Shown: positions 24,325 to 32,694 of the stretch, piece after piece
How the letters are laid out: each line of letters opens with the position of its first letter
Numbering within the stretch: position 1 is the first letter of the stretch
The notes under the pieces: model-generated
What the model was told of the DNA's origin: nothing
Database searches by the model: none
What the model saw: the letters and a program-made list of their open reading frames with translations, nothing else
DNA from: CAYJLW01 sp964370965
Lineage (GTDB): Bacteria; Actinomycetota; Acidimicrobiia; UBA2766
Assembly (NCBI GenBank): GCA_964370965.1
Contig: CAYJLW010000002.1
Coordinates: 1-64,000 of the forward strand
Reading direction: 5' to 3'
Length of the DNA stretch: 64,000 bases
Program-made: the position numbers and the translations under genes

Positions 24325-24675
24325 TCAGGCCGTGTCTTCGGCGGTGGTCTCGCCCGCCGGCTCGGTGTCCGGGCCGGACAGGTCGCCCGCCTCCGCTGTG
24401 GCGCCGGGCAGGAGCCGCGACGGCCCCCCCGTGCCGGGAGCCGGCGCCGGTGGCGGTGTGAGGCCGGCGGCGGACTTCGGGGTGTCGTCCATGGCGAGGT
24501 CCGCGTCAAGATCGACCGCCTCGTTGAACTCCCGCTTGATGGCGTCGGTCTGGTCGCGGAACTCGCGCATCGCCCGACCGATGGAACGGCTGACCTGGGG
24601 CAGCTTCTTGGGCCCGATGAAGATCAGCGCCACGACCAGGATCACCATGATCTCCGTGACACCGAGGCTGGGCAT
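24325..24675 (-). CDS. tatA: Sec-independent translocase protein, TatA/TatB family
   Basis: The 116-residue protein has one N-terminal membrane helix (TEIMVILVVALIFIGPKKLP) with the diagnostic Gly-Pro hinge, an amphipathic helix (QVSRSIGRAMREFRDQTDAIKREF) and a Pro/Ala-rich tail. The position directly upstream of tatC suggests TatA, but the length and the lack of a second copy leave TatB possible. The start is the ATG before PSLGVTEIM; GAGGTGAT lies just upstream. A TACGAT box about 40 bases before the ATG may be the promoter. Confidence 0.92.
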   Translation of the reverse strand: MPSLGVTEIMVILVVALIFIGPKKLPQVSRSIGRAMREFRDQTDAIKREFNEAVDLDADLAMDDTPKSAAGLTPPPAPAPGTGGPSRLLPGATAEAGDLSGPDTEPAGETTAEDTA

Positions 24676-24746
24676 GGCTCGATCACCTCGACAGGGAAGA
24701 CACGGAATCGTACCACCGGCCGTTTCCCGCGCCGGAGGCGGGAGAG

Positions 24747-25061
24747 CTATGCGCTGAGCTCGGACACCCAGTCGTCGCTCTCGAGGGCCATGTGGAAGTC
24801 CAGGACGTCGTCGTAGGAGATGACCGGGCCCTCGCGGGCCTCGGAGAGCTCGGCCGGGAGGTGCCAGACGGTCATGCGGACGCCGCCGGCAACGAGAAGC
24901 TGGACGATGCGGTCCTCGGTCTGCTTCGAAACCCCCATGGAGCACATGGGGCAGCGGAAGCAGTACGAACCGGAACGGTCCTCGGCGCAGACACGGACGT
25001 GGACGTCGTCCCTGGAGATCACCACGTCGCCGCAGTCGGGACACGTTGCCCTGATGTTCAT
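24747..25061 (-). CDS. small zinc-ribbon protein, unknown function
   Basis: This 104-residue protein opens with cysteine pairs (CPDCGDVV, then VCAED and CFRCPMCSMGV) that form a zinc ribbon. The second half has a short helical segment (TEDRIVQLLVAGGVRMTVWHLP) and an acidic end. It resembles uncharacterised actinobacterial zinc-finger proteins. GAAGGGGAAGG precedes the ATG. It lies between tatA (same strand, downstream) and the divergent histidine kinase. A 70-base spacer with a CCCGC/GCGGG hairpin separates it from tatA. Confidence 0.75.
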   Translation of the reverse strand: MNIRATCPDCGDVVISRDDVHVRVCAEDRSGSYCFRCPMCSMGVSKQTEDRIVQLLVAGGVRMTVWHLPAELSEAREGPVISYDDVLDFHMALESDDWVSELSA

Positions 25062-25200
25062 CGCCTTCCCCTTCTCGGGCCTCCCGTGCGGAGAGAATCC
25101 CTCCGGCGCTCCACGAATGGGTTCGGCAGGTCTCGGGAATGCCTTGAACCATTTCGCCCGGCGGGCTTCAACCCCGTACGGGGCCGGCCGATATGACGAC

Positions 25201-27225
25201 ATGCGCAGTGAGAAGGCCGCGCCCTCGACGCCCTCCCCCGACCTGACCGCCTTTGGCGCCCTGGTGTCCGCCCTGGCGTCGGATCCGGACCGGGCCCCAC
25301 TGACGCTCACAGCTCGGGCGGCGTCCCTGCTGGGCACCCGGGAGATCGCCCTGTTCCGCGTCGGAGACACGGGACAGGCCGTGGCGCTCGCGGGCACGTC
25401 CACGCCGGAAACCGCCCAGGTCGCCGCCCGGGTGCGCCGCAGCGGCCGTCCCCTCCTCGCCTCGACTCCCGAAGCGGCCACGACGGCGGGCCTGCGGGGC
25501 GCCCGCTCCGCCCTGGCGGTGCCGGTGCGCCTCCGGGGGCGCCCGGTGGGCGCCCTCGTCGCCGTCCATCGCAGCGGTCGCTTCGAGACCCGCCACGCCG
25601 CCCTCGCCGCCACGCTCGCCGACCTCGCCGCCCTCGCCTTCGAACGCTCCCCCGCCGCCGGCATCGAGGGACTCCTCGCCGCCGGCACCCGCCTCTCGGC
25701 CGTCCTGGAGTCGGGACAGCTTCTCGAAGCCCTCGTCGAGGGCGCCGAAGGACTCCTCGGCGCCCAGGGAGGCTTCGTCTGCCTCCTCGACGAGCACACC
25801 CGCACCCTGAGCGCGGCGCTGTTTCGGGACCTCCCCCGTGGCGCGGTCGAGGCGACCCTGGCCAACCCGCTCTTCACCACCCTGGCCCACGAGCAGGCGC
25901 CTCGCGTCGACGTGCCTGACCCTCGCAACGCCTTCGGCCACTTCACCGGCACCGTCGACTCATTCGTCACACTGCCGTTGCGAGCCGAGCACCGCTCGGT
26001 CGGCCTCGTGTGCGTCGCCCTCCGGGGGGCGGCACCCCCCGATCCCGCGACCCTCAAGCTCGCCGCCGCCCTCGGCCAGCACGCGGCGACCACAGTGCGC
26101 ACCGCCATGCTCTACGAACAGATGCGGGCCAAGGAGGCCGAGCTGCGGGCCGTGATGGCGTCCGTGCCCGACCCCGTCGTCGTCGTCGACACGGACGGGA
26201 CCTTCGTCGTCCTCAACTCCACTGCCGAGGCGCTCTTCGGGCTCTCCTCGGGCTACGAGCGGGGACGACCGGTGCGCGGCCGCCTTCCCGCCGGCCTCGA
26301 CGAGGCCCTGCTGGCGGGCTCCGGAGAACGCCGCACTGTGCGCCTCGGCGCTCCCGACGCCCACGCCTACGAGGTGCAGGTCTCAGGCGTCCGGGGAGAC
26401 GACGGCCGGGAGGCGGGGCGGATAATGATCCTGCACGACCGCACCGTGGCCGACCGCACCCGCCAGATGCAGCAGGACTTCGTCGCCGTGATCGGCCACG
26501 AGCTCCGCACTCCGCTCACCCTCATCAAGGGCTACACGAAGACGTTGCTGCGCCGGGGCGACCGCCTGGACCCGTCGTCGACGGCGGACGCCCTGGCGAG
26601 GATCGACGAGCAGGCCCAGCACCTCGAGCACCTCATCGAGGACCTCCTCTTCCTCTCCCGCGCCGACGCGTCGGAGGCGCCGCTGTTCTGTGACTGGGGC
26701 GACCTCGCCGGCTTCGTCCGCCAGCAGGTCAACGACGCCGCCGAGCGCACGGCGGCTCGCGGAGGTCCCCGCGAGATCGCCTTTCGCGCCCAGACCCTCG
26801 AGGTCCCCCTGAACTTCGACCGCACGAAGGTCGAGCAGATCCTCTCCCACCTCCTCGACAACGCCCTCAAGTACTCCGACGGTCGCGTCGTCGTGGAGGT
26901 CGCCCGCACAGGGGACGAAGCCGTCGTCTCCGTCCAGGACTCCGGGATCGGCATCTACTCAGGAGACCTCCCCGCCATCTTCGACCGCTTCTCCCAAGTG
27001 AACTCGACGTCCACGCGGGAACACGGCGGCACCGGCATCGGCCTCTACATCTGCAAGCGCCTCGTCGAGGCTCACACCGGGCGGATCTGGGCCGAGTCCC
27101 AGCTCGGTCGGGGCTCCACGTTCAGCTTCGCCCTGCCGCTCGACATGCCCGCCCGTGTCGGGACCACGGTGCGCCGGGAGGCCCAGGGCCGCCCTCACCC
27201 TTCCGGGGAATCCGTCCGCTCGTAG
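25201..27225 (+). CDS. sensor histidine kinase with GAF, GAF and PAS domains
   Basis: The 674-residue protein has no clear membrane segment and is probably cytoplasmic. It has two GAF-like domains (about 20-150 and 155-305) and a PAS domain (about 315-415). A HisKA domain follows with phospho-acceptor His433 in GHELRTPLT. The HATPase domain carries the N box HLLDNALKYS, G1 DSGIGI and G2 GGTGIGLYICK. Several GAF/PAS residues suggest small-molecule or redox sensing, but no Cys or His pattern is convincing. No response regulator is nearby, so it is an orphan. Its 3' end overlaps the convergent pafC by 31 bases. The ATG lies 139 bases from the divergent zinc-ribbon start. Confidence 0.9.
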   Translation: MRSEKAAPSTPSPDLTAFGALVSALASDPDRAPLTLTARAASLLGTREIALFRVGDTGQAVALAGTSTPETAQVAARVRRSGRPLLASTPEAATTAGLRGARSALAVPVRLRGRPVGALVAVHRSGRFETRHAALAATLADLAALAFERSPAAGIEGLLAAGTRLSAVLESGQLLEALVEGAEGLLGAQGGFVCLLDEHTRTLSAALFRDLPRGAVEATLANPLFTTLAHEQAPRVDVPDPRNAFGHFTGTVDSFVTLPLRAEHRSVGLVCVALRGAAPPDPATLKLAAALGQHAATTVRTAMLYEQMRAKEAELRAVMASVPDPVVVVDTDGTFVVLNSTAEALFGLSSGYERGRPVRGRLPAGLDEALLAGSGERRTVRLGAPDAHAYEVQVSGVRGDDGREAGRIMILHDRTVADRTRQMQQDFVAVIGHELRTPLTLIKGYTKTLLRRGDRLDPSSTADALARIDEQAQHLEHLIEDLLFLSRADASEAPLFCDWGDLAGFVRQQVNDAAERTAARGGPREIAFRAQTLEVPLNFDRTKVEQILSHLLDNALKYSDGRVVVEVARTGDEAVVSVQDSGIGIYSGDLPAIFDRFSQVNSTSTREHGGTGIGLYICKRLVEAHTGRIWAESQLGRGSTFSFALPLDMPARVGTTVRREAQGRPHPSGESVRS

Positions 27226-28145
27226 AGGTCGAGGACGGCGCCCGCCAGATCGGCGACGGCGCCGGCGAGCCAAGGGGGGGAGACGACAGCGGCGTGCTCG
27301 CCGAGGCGGAGCAGGAGGCGCACCAAGAAGCTCGCCGAAGGCGCCGCGATCTCGACCTCTGTGCGCCCGTCACCCAGGTCGTTGCGCGCCTCGAGCGGGT
27401 AGTGCTCAGCCGCCCAGCGGGCCCCCGGGCCGAGCACTATGACGGCGTGGAGGTCGTCGTCGCCCGGGGTGTAGCCGAGGCGGCGCACAGGCCCCCTCCG
27501 CGCGAAGGGCTCGGGGAGGACCTCGAGGTCCCGGATGCGGTCGACGCGGAACGTGCGGTTCGCCCCCGCCCCGCGACAGAACCCCTCGAGGTACCAGTGA
27601 CCGTCGGCGACGAAGAGATCGAGGGGCTCCACGGTCCTCTCACTCTCGACGTCCCGGCCGTAGGACCAGTAGGTCATGCGCACGACGGCCCGTTCGGCCA
27701 CCGCCCCCTTGAGCCTCAGGACGCGGTCGTCGTCGCCGGCCTCGATGTCGATCTCGACTGCTTCCTCGCCCAGGGCGGCCTCGAGCTTCACGACGGCCGA
27801 ACGCAGGGTGGCGTCGTCCATGCCGGGAAGGGCGAGGGCGGCCTTGCCCGACGCGAGGAGGCGGACGGCGTCGAGGCGCCGCAGGCCGCGGGGGCGGGCG
27901 AGAGGGTCGACGCCCCGCAGGAGGACCGTGTCGTCGTCGATGTCGACCTCGAAGAGGTCGTTGGGCGAGTACGGCGGCAGGCCACAGAGCCAGATGAGGT
28001 TCAGGTCGTCGAGGAGCGTGCGCCGGTCGATTCCGAAGTGGGCGCAGACCTCGTCGGTGGCGATGCCGGGGTGGTTGGCGAGGAACGGCACGACCGAGAG
28101 GATGCGGCGGAGGCGGGCGATCGTACGGGTCTGGTCGGTCGTCAC
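27195..28145 (-). CDS. pafC: WYL-domain transcriptional regulator PafC
   Basis: The 316-residue protein has an N-terminal winged helix (ARLRRILSVVPFLANHPGIATDEVCAHFGI), a WYL domain (the core is GHWYLEGFCRGAGANRTFRVDRI) and a WCX C-terminal extension. With PafB it forms the heterodimer that activates DNA-damage genes independently of LexA in mycobacteria. The GTG start overlaps the pafB stop as GTGA. The gene pair is separated from pafA by four genes here, whereas they adjoin in mycobacteria. Confidence 0.93.
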   Translation of the reverse strand: MTTDQTRTIARLRRILSVVPFLANHPGIATDEVCAHFGIDRRTLLDDLNLIWLCGLPPYSPNDLFEVDIDDDTVLLRGVDPLARPRGLRRLDAVRLLASGKAALALPGMDDATLRSAVVKLEAALGEEAVEIDIEAGDDDRVLRLKGAVAERAVVRMTYWSYGRDVESERTVEPLDLFVADGHWYLEGFCRGAGANRTFRVDRIRDLEVLPEPFARRGPVRRLGYTPGDDDLHAVIVLGPGARWAAEHYPLEARNDLGDGRTEVEIAAPSASFLVRLLLRLGEHAAVVSPPWLAGAVADLAGAVLDLYERTDSPEG

Positions 28146-29113
28146 GCCGGGTCCCTGGCAGCGGCGTCGACGAGGGCCCGCAGTCGGGACGTGACGCCTT
28201 GGCGCACGTCCGGGGGTGAGACGACGACGGCGTCGTCTCGCAGCGACATCACCCAGGAGAGGAACGCGTCGAGGTGGCGGACCTCCATGTCGAGCACGGG
28301 CCAGTCCTCGCCGTCGACCCGAACGGAACGCCCGGAGGCCGCGACCCCGGCTTCGGGCTCCAGCCACCAGCGCGCGTCCGGGCAGATCGCGACCTCGGCG
28401 GTCACACCCGGCCCCGCACCCATGAGCCAGCCCCTCTCCGGGACCGCCTCGCCGGGGCGGAACCGTTCCGGGCGCGCGAAACCACCGGCCCCTCCGAGGG
28501 TCACGTCCCCGACGATGCGGTCGATCCGGAAGGAGCGGACCTCGCCGCTGCCGGCGTCGAGGCCCACGAGGTACCAGCGGCCCCGCCTCTGCGTCAGGCT
28601 GTAGGGCGAGACGGTGCGTCCCCGCTGCCTCGAGGCGTCACCCCCCGTGGCGTATTCGAGGTCCACCCGGCGACGCTCGATCACCGCCCGCATGAGCTCG
28701 TCGAGGACCGTGGAGCTCGCCCCGGCGGCCGCCCCGATCCCATCGAGGGCGTCCTCGGCGCCCCCCGGGTCCTCGCCGTCGAGGTCGGGGGCCTCGCCCC
28801 ACACAAGGCTGGAGGCCACACCGAGGGCCCCCCGCTCGGCGAGGGTGAACCCGGGATCGGGCACCTCGCGGTCTTCGGGGAGCCGGTAGCCCTGGTTGCC
28901 GGGCCCCTTGCCCAGGAGGGGGTCGATCTCGACTACCTCGAGCTCGATGCCGGCGTGGCGGAGCTTCTCCTTGTCGCGCTCGAACGCCCGCCGGGCGGCC
29001 TCCGCGTCGTCGGAGTAGCCGGGCACGGCCCCGATGATCTCGACCCCCGAGAGGGGCCGGCGGGCGGCGCCAATGAGGGCGACGACGTTCACGAGCCGTT
29101 CGATGGGCCGCAT
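28142..29113 (-). CDS. pafB: WYL-domain transcriptional regulator PafB
   Basis: This 323-residue protein has a winged-helix N-terminus (IERLVNVVALIGAARRPLSGVEII), a WYL domain with GRWYLVGLDAGSGEVRSFRIDRI, and a C-terminal WCX region. It is the first gene of pafB-pafC. The ATG before RPIERLVN is chosen because a TACGCT box lies six bases upstream, which fits a leaderless transcript. The ligand of the WYL domain is unproven; single-stranded DNA has been proposed for PafBC. Confidence 0.93.
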   Translation of the reverse strand: MRPIERLVNVVALIGAARRPLSGVEIIGAVPGYSDDAEAARRAFERDKEKLRHAGIELEVVEIDPLLGKGPGNQGYRLPEDREVPDPGFTLAERGALGVASSLVWGEAPDLDGEDPGGAEDALDGIGAAAGASSTVLDELMRAVIERRRVDLEYATGGDASRQRGRTVSPYSLTQRRGRWYLVGLDAGSGEVRSFRIDRIVGDVTLGGAGGFARPERFRPGEAVPERGWLMGAGPGVTAEVAICPDARWWLEPEAGVAASGRSVRVDGEDWPVLDMEVRHLDAFLSWVMSLRDDAVVVSPPDVRQGVTSRLRALVDAAARDPA

Positions 29114-29119
29114 CCGGGG

Positions 29120-29125
29120 AGCGTA
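29120..29125 (-). promoter_or_regulatory. leaderless -10 box (TACGCT) of pafBC
   Basis: TACGCT on the minus strand ends six bases before the pafB ATG. Confidence 0.6.
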
Positions 29126-29183
29126 CCGGCGCAACCCTCCCCTCCGACGGAGCTCGGCGTGGGGCGCGACACCAGCCGATCTC

Positions 29184-29189
29184 TAGACT
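29184..29189 (+). promoter_or_regulatory. leaderless -10 box (TAGACT)
   Basis: TAGACT ends seven bases before the GTG of the acyltransferase gene. It diverges from the pafB promoter 60 bases away. Confidence 0.6.
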
Positions 29190-29196
29190 GCCCGGC

Positions 29197-30090
29197 GTGA
29201 GCGACGAGCCCCCCGTCGACGAGACGTCCGTGACAACACCCCAGAGCCTCGCCCAGGAGGCCGGGTCGCTCCTGCCCGCGCTCCGCCGACCAGACGAGGT
29301 CTCCGACGAGCGCCTCCAGGACGTCGACCACTGGGGCCGCAGCGCCCACATGCGGGAGATGGCCCGACGCCTCTACGACCCCCTCTACCGCTACTGGTTC
29401 CGGGCCGAGATCGAGGGCCTCGAGCACGTCCCGGCGGGCGGCTGCCTGCTCGTGGCCAACCACGCCGGGGCCATCCCGCCCGACGCCCCGGTCATCATGC
29501 ACGGCGTCGAAACCGAGCTCGGCCGCCCCGTCTACGGCCTCGCCGAACACCTCTTTCGCACCATCCCGGTCGTGGGCACGCTCTGGTCCCGTGGCGGAGG
29601 CGTCGCCGGCCACCCCGAGAACGCCCACCGTCTCCTGCATGACGAGGGCCAGATCGTCCTCGTCTTCCCCGAAGGCGCCAAGGGCCCCGGAAAGGTCTTC
29701 ACGGAGCGCTACCAGCTCCGGCGCTTCGGCCGCGGCGGGTTCGTCGAGATCGCCATGCGCTCGGGCGTTCCCGTGGTGCCCATCGCCGTCGTGGGCGCCG
29801 AAGAAGCCATGCCGAGCTTCGTGAACGTCCCGGCCCTCGCCAAGCTCTTGGGCACCCCCTTCGCCCCGGTCACGCCCTTCTTCCCGCTCTTCGGCCCCTT
29901 CGGCCTCGCCATGTACCTCCCAGCGAAGATGCGCGTCCGCATCCTCCCGCCCGTGTACTTCCCGGACAAGCCCAACATGCCGCGCTACTCCCGCTCGCGG
30001 GTCATGGAGCACGCCGACCTCATCCGGGACATGATCCAGAACGAGCTCTACGCCATGCTCCGCCAGCGCAGGTCCGTGTGGTTCGGATGA
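29197..30090 (+). CDS. PlsC-like lysophospholipid acyltransferase
   Basis: The 297-residue protein belongs to the glycerolipid acyltransferase family. Motif I is present as NHAGAIPPD (NHx4D) and motif III as FPEGAKGPGK, with VVPIAVVGAEEAMPSF as motif IV. A substrate such as lysophosphatidic acid is likely but not provable. It is followed by an epimerase-like gene 24 bases downstream. The same pairing of an acyltransferase and a GalE-like protein occurs in mycobacteria (Rv0502 and Rv0501), which suggests a shared envelope-lipid role. Confidence 0.88.
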   Translation: MSDEPPVDETSVTTPQSLAQEAGSLLPALRRPDEVSDERLQDVDHWGRSAHMREMARRLYDPLYRYWFRAEIEGLEHVPAGGCLLVANHAGAIPPDAPVIMHGVETELGRPVYGLAEHLFRTIPVVGTLWSRGGGVAGHPENAHRLLHDEGQIVLVFPEGAKGPGKVFTERYQLRRFGRGGFVEIAMRSGVPVVPIAVVGAEEAMPSFVNVPALAKLLGTPFAPVTPFFPLFGPFGLAMYLPAKMRVRILPPVYFPDKPNMPRYSRSRVMEHADLIRDMIQNELYAMLRQRRSVWFG

Positions 30091-30114
30091 GGCGGTCCCG
30101 ATGAGGCAGCGCAC

Positions 30115-31152
30115 ATGAGCAGGGTCCTCGTCACGGGCCTGGGCACGTACTGGGGCGGTCGGCTCGCCCAGCAGCTCGAGGCCCGGGCCGACGTGGAGCT
30201 CATCGTCGGGGTCGACCGCCGCGAGCCCCCCGTCGAGCTGGACCGCACGGAGTTCGTCCGCATCCGCGAGGACTACGGCCCGCTGCGGCGCATCGTCGAG
30301 GTCGCCAGCATCGACACGGTCGTGCACACGCACCTCCTCGTGGACTCCACGACCGCCTCCGGTCGCACGATGCACGAGCAGAACGTCATCGGCACGATGA
30401 ACCTCCTCGCCGCTGCCAGCGCCATCGACTCCCCCGTGCGCAAGGTGATCGTGAAGTCCTCCACGCTCGTGTACGGCTCGGGCCGGGGCGACCCGCAGAT
30501 CTTCCGCGAGACCACCCGACGGGCCGCCCCGCCGCGCACGGAGATCGAGCGCAGCCTCCTCGAAGTCGAGGACTACGTCCGCGACTTCGCCGAGGACAAC
30601 CCGCACGTGTCCGTGACGCTCTTCCGCTTCGCGAACGTGATCGGCACCGACCACGACACCCCCATGCTCAAGGCCCTGCGCATGCCGGCAGTCCCCGCCG
30701 TGTTCGGCTTCGACCCCCTCGTGCAGGTCGTGCACGTCGACGACTGCATCGCCGCCCTCGCCTTCGCCGTGAACCGCGACCTGCCCGGCATCTACAACGT
30801 CGCCGCCGACGGGATCATCCCCTGGAGCGAGATCCGCGCCCTCATGGGCAAGCCGCCGTGGTACCTCCCCCCCTACGGCACCGAGGCGGTAGCCAACATG
30901 GCGCACCGCCTCCGTATCCTGGAGCTCCCCGTCGAGCTCCTCAGCCTCCTCCGATTCGGCCGCGGCGTCGACAACTGCCGGCTCAAGGACGCCGGCTTCC
31001 GCTACCGCTGCACGACGTCCGGCGCCGTCAAGGCCCTCAACGCCGACCTCCGCCTCCGCAAGGTCGTGGGCGGCGCCCAGCCCTCCTACAAGTACCAGGA
31101 AGACGTCGAGGCCTTCATCCAACGCCACGGCTTCGCCTCGAAGGGGGACTGA
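30115..31152 (+). CDS. NAD-dependent epimerase/dehydratase family protein
   Basis: This 345-residue extended SDR-type protein has the N-terminal dinucleotide motif as VLVTGLGTYWGGRLA, a variant of GxxGxxG. The active-site region (SSTLVYGSGRGDPQIF, later ERSLLEVEDYV) lacks the canonical YxxxK at the usual place, so it may be an atypical SDR acting in binding or regulation. The C-terminal part (NVAADGIIPWSEI, VKALNADL) is family-like. It follows the acyltransferase. The stop codon lies in the loop of a 7-bp hairpin, and the last codons are part of a 132-bp tandem duplication. Confidence 0.85.
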   Translation: MSRVLVTGLGTYWGGRLAQQLEARADVELIVGVDRREPPVELDRTEFVRIREDYGPLRRIVEVASIDTVVHTHLLVDSTTASGRTMHEQNVIGTMNLLAAASAIDSPVRKVIVKSSTLVYGSGRGDPQIFRETTRRAAPPRTEIERSLLEVEDYVRDFAEDNPHVSVTLFRFANVIGTDHDTPMLKALRMPAVPAVFGFDPLVQVVHVDDCIAALAFAVNRDLPGIYNVAADGIIPWSEIRALMGKPPWYLPPYGTEAVANMAHRLRILELPVELLSLLRFGRGVDNCRLKDAGFRYRCTTSGAVKALNADLRLRKVVGGAQPSYKYQEDVEAFIQRHGFASKGD

Positions 31153-31160
31153 CGTCCCCC
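31143..31160 (+). terminator. hairpin enclosing the epimerase stop codon
   Basis: GGGGGAC and GTCCCCC form a 7-bp stem around TGAC, and the TGA stop is in the loop. The second repeat copy has the same hairpin at 31275-31292. No U-tract follows, so a terminator role is only suggested. Confidence 0.5.
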
Positions 31161-31213
31161 CTCGAACTCCCCCCTTCCCTGACGCCACCGCCCTCCGAGT
31201 CACGCGCCGTTCC

Positions 31214-31232
31214 GGCCGGGCAAAGCCCGGCC
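31214..31232. terminator. strong hairpin, candidate bidirectional terminator
   Basis: GGCCGGGC and GCCCGGCC form a perfect 8-bp stem with an AAA loop. The second repeat copy carries it at 31344-31362. It lies between two convergent genes. Confidence 0.55.
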
Positions 31233-31476
31233 TTGCGAGGAGACCACCGTCGCCCACGTCGGCTTCGCCTCGAAGGGGGACTGACGTCCCCCCTCGAACT
31301 CCCCCCTTCCCTGACGCCACCGCCCTCCGAGTCACGCCGTTCCGGCCGGGCAAAGCCCGGCCTTGCGAGGAGATCACCGTCGCCCACGTCTGGCTGACGC
31401 TCCCGCCGGCCGCTGCCCGATGCAGCATCCTCCCCCCTGACAGAACCGGGCCGCCGTCGGACCCGAGCACCGTTCC

Positions 31477-31495
31477 GGGCCGGCCGAGCCGGCCC
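31477..31495. terminator. hairpin between convergent genes
   Basis: GGGCCGG and CCGGCCC form a 7-bp stem with a five-base loop, about 95 bases from the DUF3866 stop. No further gene is seen in 31153-31589. Confidence 0.45.
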
Positions 31496-31589
31496 TCCGG
31501 CCACACTCCCCCGGCCCCGAGCCCCACCCAAAGGAGGGCTCCCCCCTTCCTGAGCCCGCCGCCGGACTCCCGATCCGGTCCGGCCCGCG

Positions 31590-32669
31590 TTACCGGCCTG
31601 CCGCGAGTTGCCCCAGGCGGACGCCGGCCGCAGCGCCCGCCTGCCAGAAGACCGGGTCCTCGGCGACGCCGCGACCCATCGACCTCGGGTGGATCCCCAT
31701 CTCGGCCAGACGCCCGAGGGAGACCCCCGGATCGACGCCCAGGACGGTGTGACCGCAGGCGAGGGCCCTGAGAGCCTCGCGGATCTCGGCCTCCTGCCCG
31801 CCCCCGAGCGCCGGGACGACGACCTCGAGGTCCGGGCCGGGGCGGGCCAGGGAGAGAGCCGTCGCCGAGTGGTGGCTCAGGCCGCGGTGCCGGCCCCGGC
31901 CGTCGGCGAACGACACTCGCGGGACGGCGACCGCCCGGCCCCGGAGGCCCCTCACGCAGTCGAGGAGACCGGCCACCTCCAGGGCGGAGAACCCCAGGGG
32001 CGTGTCGGTCCCGACCACGCCGGGGCCCATGGCGCACACAGCGGCGTCGGCCCCCGCCGCCCGCACCGCGGCGAACGCCGCCGCCGGCGTGACCGTCTCC
32101 AGATCCCCCCCGAAGGCCTGCCCGCAGGTCGCCGTCACCGCGAGGAGCCCGCCCCGGCGGAGATCGGCCACGAGGTCGCTGAGAGCGAGAGGCAGGGCGG
32201 CCCCGTCGGTCATCACATAGGCGAGGCGGCTCCCGGGCGCCCCCTCGGCGAAACCGGCCGCCACGGCGGCGACGAGGGAGTGGAGACCCGCCACAGCGAC
32301 CGGGAACCGGTCCAGGGAACGGGCCCCGGCGAGGGCGTCCCGAAGAACGGAGCCCTCCTCCTCGGCGGCGAGAACGTCGGTCTGCAGGGAGCTGTAGCGG
32401 AGCTTCATGATGTGCCCGCCGCTCTCGCGACGGAACTCGCGCCGGGACAGGTTCCAGTGCACGACGTGCCAGCCCCCCGTACCCAGGCCGAGCTCCACCG
32501 CCGTCGTGTTGCAGACGACGTCGTCGCCCGGAGCCACGACGCCGGTGAGATCCGGGTAGCTCACGGCTCGGCTGGGGGCTCCGTCGCCGTCGAGGAGCAC
32601 CTCCACACGTTGCAGACCGGGACGTTCTGCGAGCACGGCGGCGACACGACCGCTCCGGAACGAGGGCAT
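31590..32669 (-). CDS. DUF3866 family protein
   Basis: This 359-residue protein matches the actinobacterial DUF3866 family, whose function is unknown to me. Characteristic segments are AVSYPDLTGVVAPGDDVVCNTTAVELGLGTGGWHVVHWNL, then GHIMKLRYSSLQTDVLAAEEE and FPVAVAGLHSLVAAVAAGFAEG. A later block (GVDPGVSLGRLAEMGIHPRSMGRG) looks nucleotide- or sugar-binding but is unproven. It is divergent from the SDR gene with only 25 bases between the start codons. The ATG is supported by a TAGCGT box seven bases upstream. Confidence 0.85.
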   Translation of the reverse strand: MPSFRSGRVAAVLAERPGLQRVEVLLDGDGAPSRAVSYPDLTGVVAPGDDVVCNTTAVELGLGTGGWHVVHWNLSRREFRRESGGHIMKLRYSSLQTDVLAAEEEGSVLRDALAGARSLDRFPVAVAGLHSLVAAVAAGFAEGAPGSRLAYVMTDGAALPLALSDLVADLRRGGLLAVTATCGQAFGGDLETVTPAAAFAAVRAAGADAAVCAMGPGVVGTDTPLGFSALEVAGLLDCVRGLRGRAVAVPRVSFADGRGRHRGLSHHSATALSLARPGPDLEVVVPALGGGQEAEIREALRALACGHTVLGVDPGVSLGRLAEMGIHPRSMGRGVAEDPVFWQAGAAAGVRLGQLAAGR

Positions 32670-32676
32670 GGCCGCG

Positions 32677-32686
32677 ACGCTAGCCT
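32677..32686. promoter_or_regulatory. overlapping divergent -10 boxes
   Basis: ACGCTAGCCT holds TAGCGT on the minus strand (32682-32677, seven bases before the DUF3866 ATG) and TAGCCT on the plus strand (32681-32686, eight bases before the SDR ATG). They share two bases, so both promoters cannot be occupied together. Confidence 0.6.
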
Positions 32687-32694
32687 GCACGACC

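Larger units (their letters stand above)
31129..31390. repeat. 132-bp tandem duplication covering the epimerase 3' end
   Basis: Copy 1 (31129-31260) and copy 2 (31261-31390) differ by a two-base deletion and a single substitution. Each copy has the codons for FASKGD-stop and two hairpins. The duplication is therefore recent or kept by gene conversion. Confidence 0.9.

Noticed and set aside
25062..25200. leaderless -10 box for the histidine kinase
   Set aside because: The sequence before the ATG (GATATGACGAC) has no TANNNT at suitable distance; the promoter was left unassigned.
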